A stretch of 64,000 nt of DNA from Branchiostoma belcheri (GCF_001625305.1 NW_017803860.1:4243-68242), one strand, 5' to 3'; positions 12,001 to 20,896 are shown, numbered from the stretch's first letter. The notes: generated from the sequence alone by a model not told the origin. A program made the numbers and translations.

Positions 12001-15000
12001 TCACAAGGGCTCCTTCTGAGCTCTCTCCTGCTACATTCCTGCCAGCTGCGGGCTAATATTAGTTAGTAATAAACTCACAAAGTGCCCACAATAATTGCAG
12101 GTCAACAGGAGGTCGGCTAGCCCGCTTGTCTGTCAGACGATCTGATGGAAGGTTGATAAAGTTGATGGGACTTGGAGCCAGGCTGAGAGCTGTGGAGCCG
12201 GACTGGCTAAGGAAAAACTGGGCTGGAAATACTGCGCTGATGCTGGTAACAGTCCAAACTACCTGCACCAGACAGGTAGGGTTAAGGTTAGGTACAGGAA
12301 CAGGTGTGTTCTGGTTGTTCTCACCTGTGTTGTGTGGGTTAGGGTTAAGGTAAAGTCTGTGTGCTAACCTGTGTTGTGAGAGTTTAGAGGTTAATGTTCT
12401 CACCTGTGTGAAACTGCAGCACCCTGCAGCTGCAGCCCTTGGGTGGGTTAGGGTTAAGGCTTAGCACCTGTGCTGTGTGAGTTAGGGTTAAGGTTAGGTA
12501 CAGGAACAGGAACAGGTGTGTTAATGTTCTCACCTGTGTGGAACTGCAGCACCCTACAGCTGCAGCCCTTGGGTGGGTTAGGGTTAAGGTAAAGTTTGTG
12601 TGCTAACCTGTGTTGTAAGGTTGTAGGGAGCTACATGTAAGTAAGGTTAAGGTTGTTCTCACCTGTATGAAACTGCAGCACCCTACAGCTGCAGCCCTTG
12701 GGTGGGTTAGGGTTAAGGCTTTACTGTGTTGTAAGGTTGTAGTGGGTGTAGTGAGGTAAGGTTTAGGGTTACTAGGTTCTCACCTGTGTGGAACTGCAGC
12801 ACCCTGCAGCTGCAGCCCTTGGGTGGGTTAGGGTTAAGGTTTAGCTCGGTAAGGTTAGGTACAGGAACAGGTGTGTTCTGGTTGTTCTCACCTGTGTTGT
12901 GTGGGTTAGGGTTAAGGTAAAGTCTGTGTGCTGTTTTGTGAGAGTTTAGAGGTTAATGTTCTCACCTGTGTGAAACTGCAGCACCCTACAGCTGCAGCCC
13001 TTGGGTGGGTTAGGGTTAAGGTTAGGTACAGGAACAGGTGTGTTAAGGTTGTTCTCACCTGTGTGAAACTGCAGCACCCTGCAGCTGCAGCCCTTGTCCG
13101 TGACTGACTCCACCTGCGCTTGTTTCCCCGGGACGTCCCACCTGGTCCCCACCTGCCCGTCTCCCCGCTCAAACACCGTCACACGCGGCTCCTTCTCGGT
13201 CAGATTCTTACTGAAGTGGCTCAGCCCAAACTGCGCGATCTGGATAGGGTAGAAGTACGGGTCGGGGCCCCACTGGGTCGATACAGGAACTCCTAAACAA
13301 ACAAACAAACAAACAATCAAACATTAGCCCAAACTGGGCGACCTGGATAGGGTAGAAGTACGAGTCTGGGCCCCACTGGGTTGACACCGGAACCACTAAA
13401 CAAACAAACAAACAAACAGGACTGGGTCGACATGGGAACAAGTTGCCTGATATTTGCAGCTGACTTTGCCTGCTACATGTGTATTTGTGCTTGTAGCTGA
13501 TTTGCCTGATATATTATAGCCCAGACTGTGTTGCGAACAGTTCTGGTAACCCTTGGCTTAGATGTAAAACAGCGAAGCAGCCCTTTTCTTTATCATTCCA
13601 AGAAATCTACAGACTCCAACCGAGTTGAGATCCATAAAAGATGAGTTATGATGAAGTATTCACAATAAAACAAAAATCCATAACGCCGTGTTTCCTACAG
13701 AAAGAACACGGTAAATATCCAATAAATCCATGGCTCTGCTGCCTTCTCTAGGGCTGTAATACATCAGGCTATTCTGCAGTAAAATACAGACATGGTAGCA
13801 ACAAAGATCGAAGGACTAGAGTTCCATGTACCTAACTCATAAACCCAGACACAGTCACAGTCATGTACCACTAATGTTGGGGCAAAGCTGTACTCTCTGC
13901 ACATTTATCACCGATAAATTTAATGTCCTGGAGTTTTCGTAGGACCTCACGAAATACAATGTTTCATTTCTGTCTACATTTTACACAAATCACAGTTTCA
14001 TATGCATGTGAGCACTCTGTATGAGGACTGGTACATGTAGGTACATAGGTGGGTAGTACGTAGGCTCCGTGTGAATTTTAGCTGCTTAGGCCACATTATT
14101 TAATTTGTTGGTTCATGGATTTTTTTCTGATTTGCAAAAAAAAAATGAAAACATTTCAGCCTCTGAATCAACTCCAAAATGCTCATATTTTGTTAAAGGA
14201 GGTCCCTTCTCTACAGAGTTGTTACAGTTTTTCCATCTATCAATGCAGTAGTTTGATTAAAGGTTTTAAATTTATAAATATTAATTAATGTCTGAATTGC
14301 AAATTAGCCCCAGGCTGATATGTTGACTTAATGGCTTCTATCATGCCATTTGGGGCTATCATGATCCCTTGGTCTGTTTTTATTTTTATTTATTTATTTT
14401 TTTGTCGCTTGAATACTTTTTCTGAAAAAATCCGGGAACCAACAAATGAAATTGGTGTGGCCTTAGTTTGTTATCGGCGTGTTTCAGCTGGTTTAATCCT
14501 GGCAGCCTCCCACGGCTCTGTGCGAGTTAATTGTCCGTAGCATCGTCTAGATAATCCTCACAAAGAACCAACTACAGCAGCGCGGCACACAGAAACAGGA
14601 GGCAGAATAACTCTCCTTTGTACTAGACTAAGTACAATGTGATAATGTAGGTGCACGATGTGATAATGTAGGTGCACGATGTGATAATGTAGGTGCACGA
14701 TGTGATAATGTAGGTGCACGATGTGATAATGTAGGTGCACGATGTGATAATGTAGGTGCACGATGTGATAATGTAGGTGCAGTGTCTTTTATTAAGGCTG
14801 TTGGGACTCTTCCCCTGGTGAACATAATTACTACGTGTCCATTCAGGTACATGTAAGGTCCCTTCGAGCAGGGCTCAAAATTCATTTTTATGAATAGGTG
14901 CACCCAACCTAGAACATTGAGTGCACAACATTTTTTCGGTGCACCATATAAAATAAAATAAGTAGAACGTCAGCAAATAGTATAATTATGTTTCAGGTTT

Positions 15001-17834
15001 ACAGAAAAGTCGACCTAAGAATACGCTATTAATAGATTATTACTGTTACTCCATGTCAGTATTTGGTAATGTGGGGTTTTTAGGCTTGTAATATTATGTA
15101 ACAGCAGAGTTGATACATCAGGTCCCCCAAACATTATACAATTACTATAATTCCACGTCAGTATCTGGTAATGTAGGGTTTTAGGCTTGTTCACACTGGT
15201 GTAATATTATGTAACAGCAGAGTTGATATTTCTTGCAGACCAAACGTTAAACAATTACTGTAATTGCTGTGCAGGAGACACATGAAAAGGACATTACATC
15301 GGCCGGTTTACGACCTTGAGGCAATCCAGTTTACGGGTTCGGCGGCCGTTTTTACGGGCGGCGTCATTAACTTCCCGGCGTAAAATGGTGATGCACACCC
15401 AGACAAGCAGCCTCGCGATGATATGCCAACTATACTGGTAAAAACCTGCATAACTGTGCAAAGGTACGGGAGCATAAATTCCTGCATAACTGTGCAAAGG
15501 TGCATAAATTCCTGCATAACTGTGCAAAGGTGCATAAATTCCTGCATAACTGTGCAAAGGTACGGGAGCATAAATTCCTGCATAACTGTGCAAAGGTGCA
15601 TAAATTCTTGCATAACTGTGCAAAGGTACAGGTGCATAAATTCCTGCATAACTGTGCAAAGGCAAAGGTGCATAAATTCCTGCATAACTGTGCAAAGGTA
15701 CAGGTGCATAAATTCCTGCATAACTGTGCCAAGATGCATTAATTCCTGCATAACTGTGCCAAGATGCATTAATTCCTGCATAACTGTGCAAAGGTGCATA
15801 AATTCCTGCATAACTGTGCAAAGGTACAGGTGCATAAATTCCTGCATAACTGTGCAAAGGTACGGGTGCATAAATTCCTGCATAACTGTGCAAAGGTGCA
15901 TAAATTCCTGCATAACTGTGCAAAGGTACAGGTGCATAAATTCCTGCACAGATCGCAAAGAAGATGGTCAAACAATGGCTGAAAAACACAGTGGTTCTAA
16001 ACAGGTGGTAAAACAGCACTGGAGTTGGGTATATCCCTATGGGGGTATACTTTGTTTGACACCGTGTGTAAAATAGTGTATGTTTTTATGCTATATATTT
16101 AATTGATTGTGCCTTGCTTGTATATATGTAGAAGAGCTTAGTATTATCACCATGAGAAAACATGCAGGACTGAGATATGCATATTCATAACAATCGTCTA
16201 TTATATTAAAACTGTAGAGAATTGGGTCCACTGATAAATCCCATGTTTTTGCTTCGTCTCTCCTCAGATATGATGGATTTAATTTGTTAGATTGATGATG
16301 TGAGGTTTGTGAGTGATGAGACCCTGGATGGAGATTTATCTGACAGCTGAGCATTGTTTTTGCAAAAATTTCTCTTCTAACTCCCTGACTGGGAGGCTAA
16401 CAGTCCTGCAGCTAAAGTGATGTTCTGTACAGGCTAACAGGTCTCCTCACATCTCTCCACTAACATGGAACTGACACATCAAGACACACGTGAAGATGTG
16501 GAAGTGACACTTAAAGACATGGAACTGACACTTAAAGACAGAATTGCGGACGTGCCGATAATTTTTCAGCCTGCAGCATCACACTTGTCTGTTCTGCTTG
16601 GACCTGCAGCGCTGCTAAAAGCACTCAGCAGCAGGAGAAGTGGAGATGCAGGATTACAGGATAAAGGGAGCCTTTAAATATGCATAAGTCTGGCCTAAAC
16701 TGTAGCAGAGCGACGTTCCTGCCGCCGACACCTGAGATATCCCAGCCTCCCTGTCCGCTGTTTGGGTCATGTATTATAGATGGGAAGGTGAAACATGTAG
16801 GTTGGGACTAGGAGGTTTAAATTTGATTTTGGTTGACCTGACTAGGCTGTTGTAGTTATTGTCTTATGGATAGTTACAGTAAGTCAGTCTGCTGTACTAT
16901 GTCTTCTCCACTGATGGCCTTGACATAGTCTCCATGTCCATGAGCATGTTGGCAGAACGTACTGCGCCTGGGCGACACCCTGATTTTTTATAATTTTTGT
17001 TGGATTTTGGTCAGTGTTGCATTCAGAATTTTGCCTATTTGCAAATTTGAATATATGTTTTCCAACATAACATTCGGAAACTACAGACAGGATGTTAACC
17101 TTATATAAGCAAAATCGACCTTATATGAGACGTTCTGCTGATGTGCTGTCTTCACGGGTTAGAGGTTACAGGATAGTGTAAGGGTTAGAGGTTACAGGTT
17201 AGGGTAAAGGTCACAGGTTACAGGTTAGGGTAAAGGTCACAGGTTACAGGTTAGGGTAAAGGTCACAGGTTACAGGTTACGTACCTTCCACCCCGCTGAT
17301 GGCCTTGACGCGATCTCGTATCTCGACGTTGTAGTTCTCGAACGACATGAAGATGCCCTCGGGTGAGTACGGGCCGCGCGGCTGGTAGATGCGGGAGTAG
17401 CTGTGCTGCCACTCGAACCTGTCGTACCCATCGTACTCAGCAATGTGCCCGTTCACCTCAAAGTACTTCTCCAGGAAGTTAAACGGGACGTAAACCTCCT
17501 CGTTCTCCCGGCGGCACTCGATGCTGTACTCATCGTTGATGAGGCACTCGATGGGCTGGTACTTATGTCTGCCGGGCGGCAGCGCGTTGGGGTTGAGCTG
17601 GCTGCTGTCGGCCGTCAGGATGCTGAGGTGATGTGGGGGGGCGGCCGCGTTGGGCAGCGCGTCGGGGTTAGGCTTCTCCTGGTCGTAGTAATCCCCCCTC
17701 TCTCCATGGGACAGGGCCGGGCGCGCCTGCTCCTCCGGACACTGCCGGCTCCAGAACGTCAGGCTCAGCACACAGAAGATGAACGTCACCAGCCATAGCG
17801 CCTTGAAGTTGGTCCTGGAGTTCAGCAGTCTCAT
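8056..17834 (-). CDS. GLCE: Heparan sulfate D-glucuronyl C5-epimerase, three-exon gene
   Basis: The coding exons 17834-17285, 13292-13059 and 9095-8056 join in phase (both introns phase 1, GT-AG) to 607 codons plus TAG, against 617 residues in human GLCE. The enzyme inverts C5 of D-glucuronate to give L-iduronate in N-sulfated heparan sulfate, in the Golgi lumen. Residues ~12-28 form one hydrophobic segment, as expected of a type II Golgi membrane protein. The three catalytic tyrosines known in vertebrate GLCE (human 500, 560, 578) are present as Tyr490 ([11 protein letters not shown]), Tyr550 ([10 protein letters not shown]) and Tyr568 (WDYHTTH). N-glycosylation sequons include NLT, NVS and NIT. 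The C-terminus GRRAKHN matches the vertebrate GSRAKHN end. No frameshift or internal stop is seen, so the gene looks functional. An upstream non-coding exon is likely because an acceptor-like sequence precedes the start codon. Confidence 0.95.
9096..9178. repeat. GLCE: Intronic repeat beside the exon 3 acceptor
   Basis: Units of ~20 bp (acaggtgtcaggttacatgg) repeat about four times directly next to the acceptor. On the gene strand they give a pyrimidine-rich CTGACACCTGT tract. Unlike the other borders, no exon sequence is included. Confidence 0.75.
9179..10140. other. GLCE intron 2, unique part
   Basis: Intronic sequence with no recognisable element. Short open frames only. Confidence 0.6.
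10128..10311. repeat. 24-bp minisatellite within a larger duplication
   Basis: The unit tgtgagccatttttcctcag plus tgtg is repeated four times between two copies of a ~50-bp block beginning cctaggtacagactacctac (near 10129 and 10261). The unit length is divisible by three, so open frames run through it without being genes. It lies in GLCE intron 2. Confidence 0.9.
10329..10520. repeat. 48-bp minisatellite, four units
   Basis: Four near-identical 48-bp units (ttctagttcaacacgacatg, then gctaaagcaaacttgacatt). The first copy is slightly shorter. Intronic in GLCE; the 48-bp period keeps frames open artificially. Confidence 0.92.
10641..10798. repeat. 39-bp minisatellite, four units
   Basis: Four copies of a 39-bp unit (cagctcaggttactgcagga then aggactgattcttacagca), the last ones identical. 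It is the third independent minisatellite within 700 bp of GLCE intron 2. Confidence 0.92.
10800..12270. other. GLCE intron 2, mostly unique
   Basis: No gene recognised. Two diverged direct copies of a block with gttcagggttctgtgtgt(a/g)aaggcca occur near 11312 and 11462, about 150 bp apart, indicating an old local duplication. Confidence 0.5.
12280..13096 (-). repeat. GLCE: Minisatellite of the exon 2 / intron 2 border (five decoy copies)
   Basis: The last 38 nt of GLCE exon 2 plus the donor GTG recur as five intact 41-bp copies in intron 2: 12401-12441, 12531-12571, 12660-12700, 12781-12821 and 12963-13003. The real border is 13056-13096. All five keep CAG|GTGAG. Between them are TTAACCCTAACC-like stretches and CTGTTCCTGTACC spacers. 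Copy spacing varies from 93 to 182 bp. Variable sites among the copies fall only at synonymous third positions (TGC/TGT, TTT/TTC, CAC/CAT). Confidence 0.93.
13059..13292 (-). CDS. GLCE: GLCE coding exon 2
   Basis: 234 nt, phase 1 to phase 1, residues 184-262. The acceptor is TTGTTTAG|GAGTTCC and the donor is CACACAG|GTGAGAAC. The peptide [19 protein letters not shown] and [12 protein letters not shown] match vertebrate GLCE; the second half is less conserved. Both ends of this exon are duplicated in the flanking introns (13326-13418 upstream and five copies at 12401-13003 downstream), so automated gene prediction may mis-set its borders. Confidence 0.93.
13223..13441 (-). repeat. GLCE: Duplicated 5' end of GLCE exon 2 with its acceptor
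   Basis: The first ~70 nt of exon 2 and the GTTTGTTTGTTTAG acceptor (13223-13315) are repeated upstream at 13326-13418, with a third short remnant at 13419-13440. The duplicate stays in frame ([20 protein letters not shown]), with Pro-to-Ser and Ile-to-Val changes, and then runs into intron. It has no matching donor, so it is a partial decoy exon. Confidence 0.9.
13442..14086. other. GLCE intron 1, unique part
   Basis: Non-coding. I see no repeat family or RNA gene. Confidence 0.55.
14089..14462. mobile_element. PIF/Harbinger-like MITE, TTA target duplication
   Basis: A 374-bp element between TTA copies at 14086-14088 and 14463-14465. The ends are inverted repeats starting GGCCACA and continuing through TTTGTTGGTTC to ggattttttc. 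The internal sequence resembles the reverse complement of the 5102-5479 copy (tatcaatgcagtagtttgat, gcttctatcatgccatttgg). It sits in GLCE intron 1 and codes for nothing. Confidence 0.82.
14638..14781. repeat. 21-bp minisatellite, seven units
   Basis: Perfect or near-perfect copies of gtgataatgtaggtgcacgat. Intron 1 of GLCE. The high identity implies recent expansion or active length change. Confidence 0.95.
14869..14965. mobile_element. End of a GGGCTCRAAAT-terminated MITE
   Basis: cagggctcaaaattcatttt followed by a region rich in gtgcacc matches the reverse complement of the right end of the element at 55630-55961. The other end is not clear, so this is a fragment. Confidence 0.5.
14966..15440. 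repeat. Diverged direct duplication in GLCE intron 1
   Basis: A block containing gtcagtat(t/c)tggtaatgt(g/a)gggtttt, then aatattatgtaacagcagag, occurs near 15053 and again near 15158, about 105 bp apart. The rest is unique non-coding sequence. Confidence 0.6.
15447..15951. repeat. 30/36-bp minisatellite, about 16 units
   Basis: Units of tgcataaattcctgcataac + tgtgcaaagg (30 bp), some with an extra six bases (tacggg, tacagg or gcaaag), giving 36-bp units. Two units carry a tgccaagatgcatt variant. All periods are multiples of three, so five long open frames cross the array on both strands; none is a gene. It lies in GLCE intron 1. Confidence 0.95.
15952..16940. other. GLCE intron 1, unique part
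   Basis: No gene. A short direct repeat (gacacttaaagacatggaac and variants, 16480-16545) is present. Confidence 0.5.
16946..17145. mobile_element. Copy of the GGCAGAACGTACTGCGCC repeat family
   Basis: Begins gttggcagaacgtactgcgc and ends near gagacgttctgctgatgtgc, so its ends are imperfect inverted repeats around GCAGAACGT. Internal text (gaaactacagacaggatgtt, aaccttatat) recurs at 28930-28990 and, reversed, at 44980-45060. Non-autonomous; superfamily unknown. Confidence 0.6.
17155..17283. repeat. ~27-bp minisatellite at the exon 1 donor
   Basis: Units of ggttagggtaaaggtcacag + gttaca repeat about four times and end exactly at the exon 1 splice donor (gttacgtacc on the plus strand). Only intron sequence is repeated. 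Confidence 0.88.
17285..17834 (-). CDS. GLCE: GLCE coding exon 1 (N-terminus, membrane anchor)
   Basis: 550 nt from ATG at 17834 to GAAG|GTACGT at 17285/17284, encoding residues 1-183 and the first base of Gly184. It holds a short cytosolic tail ([12 protein letters not shown]), the membrane segment, a low-conservation stem to about residue 90, then the conserved start of the luminal part ([19 protein letters not shown] ... [17 protein letters not shown] ... [12 protein letters not shown]). The start agrees with vertebrate homologues and has G at -3. A second diverged copy of its first ~13 codons lies just upstream at 17923-17993. Confidence 0.95.
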
Positions 17835-17993
17835 GACTCAAACATCAGAACTGTGTAAACACAAACAGTAAACATGTAAACACAAACAGTAAACATGTAA
17901 ACACAAACAGTAAACACAAACACGTCACCAGCCATATAGCCTTGAAGTTGGTCCTGGAGTTCAGCAGTCTCATGACTCAAACATCAGAACTGT
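17784..17993 (-). repeat. GLCE: Duplicated start-codon region of GLCE with 21-bp spacer repeats
   Basis: The 71 bp 17784-17854 (acceptor-like CAG, short 5' UTR, ATG and first ~17 codons) are repeated at 17923-17993 with two mismatches. Between them lie about three copies of aaacacaaacagtaaacatgt. The copy keeps ATG AGA CTG CTG in frame; its changes are GCG to GCT (silent) and CTA to ATA (Leu to Ile). Confidence 0.92.
17845..17973 (-). other. Potential 42-codon upstream ORF from the duplicated GLCE start
   Basis: The duplicate ATG at 17973 opens a frame encoding the GLCE cytosolic tail and first hydrophobic residues ([17 protein letters not shown]), then a hydrophobic repeat from the 21-bp units (CLLFVFT repeated), ending at TGA 17847-17845, ten nucleotides before the true ATG. 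If the transcript begins or is spliced upstream of 17993 this would be an upstream ORF. If splicing uses the acceptor at ~17855 it is removed. Expression is unknown. Confidence 0.35.
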
Positions 17994-18298
17994 AAGTGTA
18001 AATGACAATGACAATAAACTTTAATGCATATTCACGCCCTACATGGGCCAAATGCAATAAGTTAGACAACTGAGGTGCAAGTATATAAGGAACAAGTGTT
18101 ACCTACAAACACAGTATAAATACAAACACAATAAACATCCAAATTGTAAATACATGTACGAATATATAATCAAACATCAGAAATGGATATACAAACATCA
18201 GTCCTGTAAAACAATAATATATCAAACGAGACTGTTCAGTATTTCCTTAAGCAACAGCAAAATTAATTTCCGAAAATAGTTTCATCAGGTTGGTAGAA
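17994..18298. other. Non-coding DNA upstream of GLCE coding exon 1
   Basis: AT-rich sequence with short repeats of aaacacaataaacat type. No promoter signature that I would trust; the true GLCE promoter may lie far upstream beyond a 5' non-coding exon. Confidence 0.4.
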
Positions 18299-18394
18299 CT
18301 TAGGAGACAGGTATTACTTTTAACACAACCAGTAAATTCTCACCTTGCTGACGTTTCGGTTATACATTGGGTAAACGGGACCCACCCTTGGGAC

Positions 18395-18744
18395 TAGATT
18401 GGAAGAACACAAGAAGGAAGCTGACAACATGGACACTGTGAAGTACACAAGATCACAGAAAAGACATGCACAAAAAGAAGAAAAGAAATCAGCAGTGACA
18501 GATCACATTGCTAGAAACAATTGACTCGGAGGGGGCGAGTCAAAGTAAAGTTATAGACAGAGAAGACAATAGAACCCGCTGGATCAAGGAGGCAGTTTGG
18601 ATCAGAAAGTCAACCCCTGTAATGAACTGGGACGAGGGGGGGTACAAACTAAGCCACGTTTGGGATTGTGTTCTCGCCGCAAAAGCGCCACCTACATCGG
18701 CTACATATAGCGGCGAGATGCAGTACTCCAGTCAAAAGCTCTGA
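18395..18744 (+). pseudogene. GIY-YIG endonuclease C-terminus of a Penelope-like element
   Basis: The readable part contains KVIDREDNRTRWIKEAVWIRK-like and NWDEGGYKLSHVWD motifs, typical of the C-terminal GIY-YIG region of Penelope-like elements. The upstream part (KKSAVTDHIARNN) lies in another frame and stops at TGA near 18521, so at least one frameshift separates the two. 5' truncated and non-functional. The family call rests on motif memory; a profile search would settle it. Confidence 0.6.
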
Positions 18745-18776
18745 AGAAGGTGTCTGACAGACCCCGAAACGTCAGC
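18738..18776 (+). ncRNA. Hammerhead-ribozyme-like motif in the Penelope-like end
   Basis: Reads GCT-CTGAAGA-[stem II]-CGAAAC-GTC-AGC: a CUGANGA box, a hairpin GTCT/AGAC with flanking GG/CC pairs, the GAAA box, a GUC cleavage triplet and a complementary stem I (GCU/AGC). Helix III is almost absent. Penelope-like elements are known to carry minimal hammerheads in their terminal repeats. An extra A before stem II is a deviation, so activity is uncertain. Confidence 0.5.
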
Positions 18777-18823
18777 AAGGTGAGAATTACCGGTTGTGTA
18801 AAAAGAAATACGTGTCTCCTAAG

Positions 18824-20615
18824 CAAAATTAATGTTTTACCCTTCCGCACTCAGCTCTTAAGTCTCTGAGCATTAATAGTTGATACACAATTTTTTCTCT
18901 GCCAGGCCCTGTCTAGAGTAGAGGCTCCACAAACTATCAGACAGCTACAGAGCAGACTGTGAATACAACAAGCTTCTAAACTCTCTTCCTGTATCGCCCT
19001 ACCCCTCCCTTCCTGTTTCCCCCACTTCTGATGCAGCTTCCTTGAGTTCTGAGAACGGCTAAAACTGACAAGGACACAACCAAGGTACACCCCGGGAACA
19101 AGTCACAACAAAAGCATACCCCGGGAACAAGTCACAATGTCATGTGACACTTGAGGACAGCACTCAGGCCCCTGCAAGTTAATTCTGTTTTTGCACATTC
19201 CACACTAAAAATACAAAAATGTATAGCAAGAATGAAGATAAAAACAGGGCACAAGGAAAATTACAAATCTCGAAAGTCAACGTTCAGTCCCTGAAAATTA
19301 TAATGTTACAGTACAGACTTCCTCCTCAAACTCTGTTTCATGTTAATTTTCCAGTTCAAGCAAGAACCAGGAAACTGCTTTGGTCTGGCCTGTGGAGTCG
19401 CCATGTCTGGCCTTGTGATGTGAAACTCACACATCTTACATTTTCTGCTTGTGAGTCTGCCCCTGAGAGTGTTGCTCTTTGCAATCATAAGACTCCTTCC
19501 CTGCCTTAGAGACAATCATTGAACGACGAATGATGTTTACTGACAGTTTATTGCAGATTTGAGAGGCTGTGAGCCTAAAACAACACTCGGGCCACAAGAC
19601 CGTAATTTATTCATCCACGGATTAAAATAAAAATAATGCTAAACTGGAAGGAGAACATGAAAACAATCTGGGACACACAGTTTCAGGGTTGGAATGCATT
19701 GTGAGTTAGATGAACTGTTTTAATTTTTTTTCATACTCTGTTATCATGACTTATTGCTTAAGTTTTACTGTAAAGCGAGGAAATAAAATGATGTGGCGAC
19801 AGGCCGGGTAGGGAAGGGCTCAAATATCTGTAGACTTATTATAGATGTGTAGATTTGTACTTACTAGTGTTTTATAACTGTTATAAATGTGTAGATTTGT
19901 AGGTACTAGTTTTATAAATGTTATAAATGTATAGATTTGTAGGTACTAGTCTATAGTGCTGTTGTGAGTATGTGAGTCTATGAGTCAGAGTCAGATGAAG
20001 TATTATGTGACACAGGGCGAGTAAGTTAAGTAAGCAACACGCCACCATGTTTGCACAGGCAGACCTTCTGACAGATCTGGCATGTCCCATTTAACATCTG
20101 ATCCAAGCCTGAACAACTCACTCACAGTCAGCCAACAGCAGGGCAGAACTCAAAACAAATGTGTACCTTAGAAGTTATACATTTGCCAATAGAACACTAC
20201 TGGTAGTAACATCACTAACTAATTAAGTCTTACATGTAGGCACAACTGGGACATACAAAACTAATAAAATACACCAGATTATCTCATACACTGTTCCACC
20301 CCATTCCTTAGAGTTAGGCAATAATTATTTTCTCCTGTATTAATTTACATCTTCAGTGCTTCCCTAAAAAGAAAGGATTTAACATAAGATTCTCCCCTTA
20401 ACTAAAGAAAAAGCATGACATACATGTATCCTGGCAATATGCAGGCCAGCTTCCAAAATACATGACAGCATGGAAGCATACCCATGTGGAGTCAGTACCT
20501 CCGGCGCAATAATGTTTGCTTGACACATGCCTCACTACCTCGTCAAATCTCTGCTCTGTGGCAGAATTACCCTCAAAATAACTGCCCAACTATGTTCACC
20601 CCAGCACACTGGAGC
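18824..20615. other. Unassigned non-coding DNA
   Basis: No gene recognised. A short 27-bp-type repeat of gtgtagatttgta(g/c)(g/t)tactagt occurs three times at 19845-19950. Short duplications around accccgggaacaagtcacaa occur near 19089 and 19118. Confidence 0.5.
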
Positions 20616-20896
20616 ATAGGGGTGGCCGCTACACTGTCATTCTGGCCACTACACTGTCATTCTGGCCGCTACACTGTCATTCTGGCCGCTACACTGTCAT
20701 TCTGGCCGCTACACTGTCATTCCGGCCGCTACACTGTCATTCCGGCCGCTACACTGTCATTCTGGCCGCTACACTGTCATTCCGACCGCTACACTGTCAT
20801 TCTGGCCGCTACACTGTCATTCTGGCCGCTACACTGTCATTCCGACCGCTACACTGTCATTCCGGCCGCTACACTGTCATTCTGGCCGCTACACTG
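20616..20896. repeat. 20-bp minisatellite, about 14 units
   Basis: Exact 20-bp units ccgctacactgtcattctgg with tccgg and tccga variants. No indels over 280 bp. Confidence 0.96.

Larger units (their letters stand above)
18299..18823 (+). mobile_element. Penelope-like element remnant with inverted ends
   Basis: A 525-bp element whose ends are ~65-bp inverted repeats: CTTAGGAGACA ... TTCTCACCTTGCTGACGTTTCGG on the left and the complement on the right. Between them is the decayed C-terminus of a Penelope-type retroelement protein. Penelope-like elements carry terminal repeats that may be direct or inverted. The reverse transcriptase is gone; only the endonuclease end remains. Confidence 0.65.

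Noticed and set aside
12280-13060. Interstitial telomere (GGGTTAGGGTTAAGG stretches)
   Set aside because: The hexamers are imperfect and isolated within the exon-border minisatellite; not a telomere fusion or healed end.
15294-16076. Five long open frames (up to 241 codons) and a CRISPR-like look of repeats with spacers
   Set aside because: The array has 30- or 36-bp units without unique spacers, in an animal intron. Frames stay open only because the period is divisible by three.
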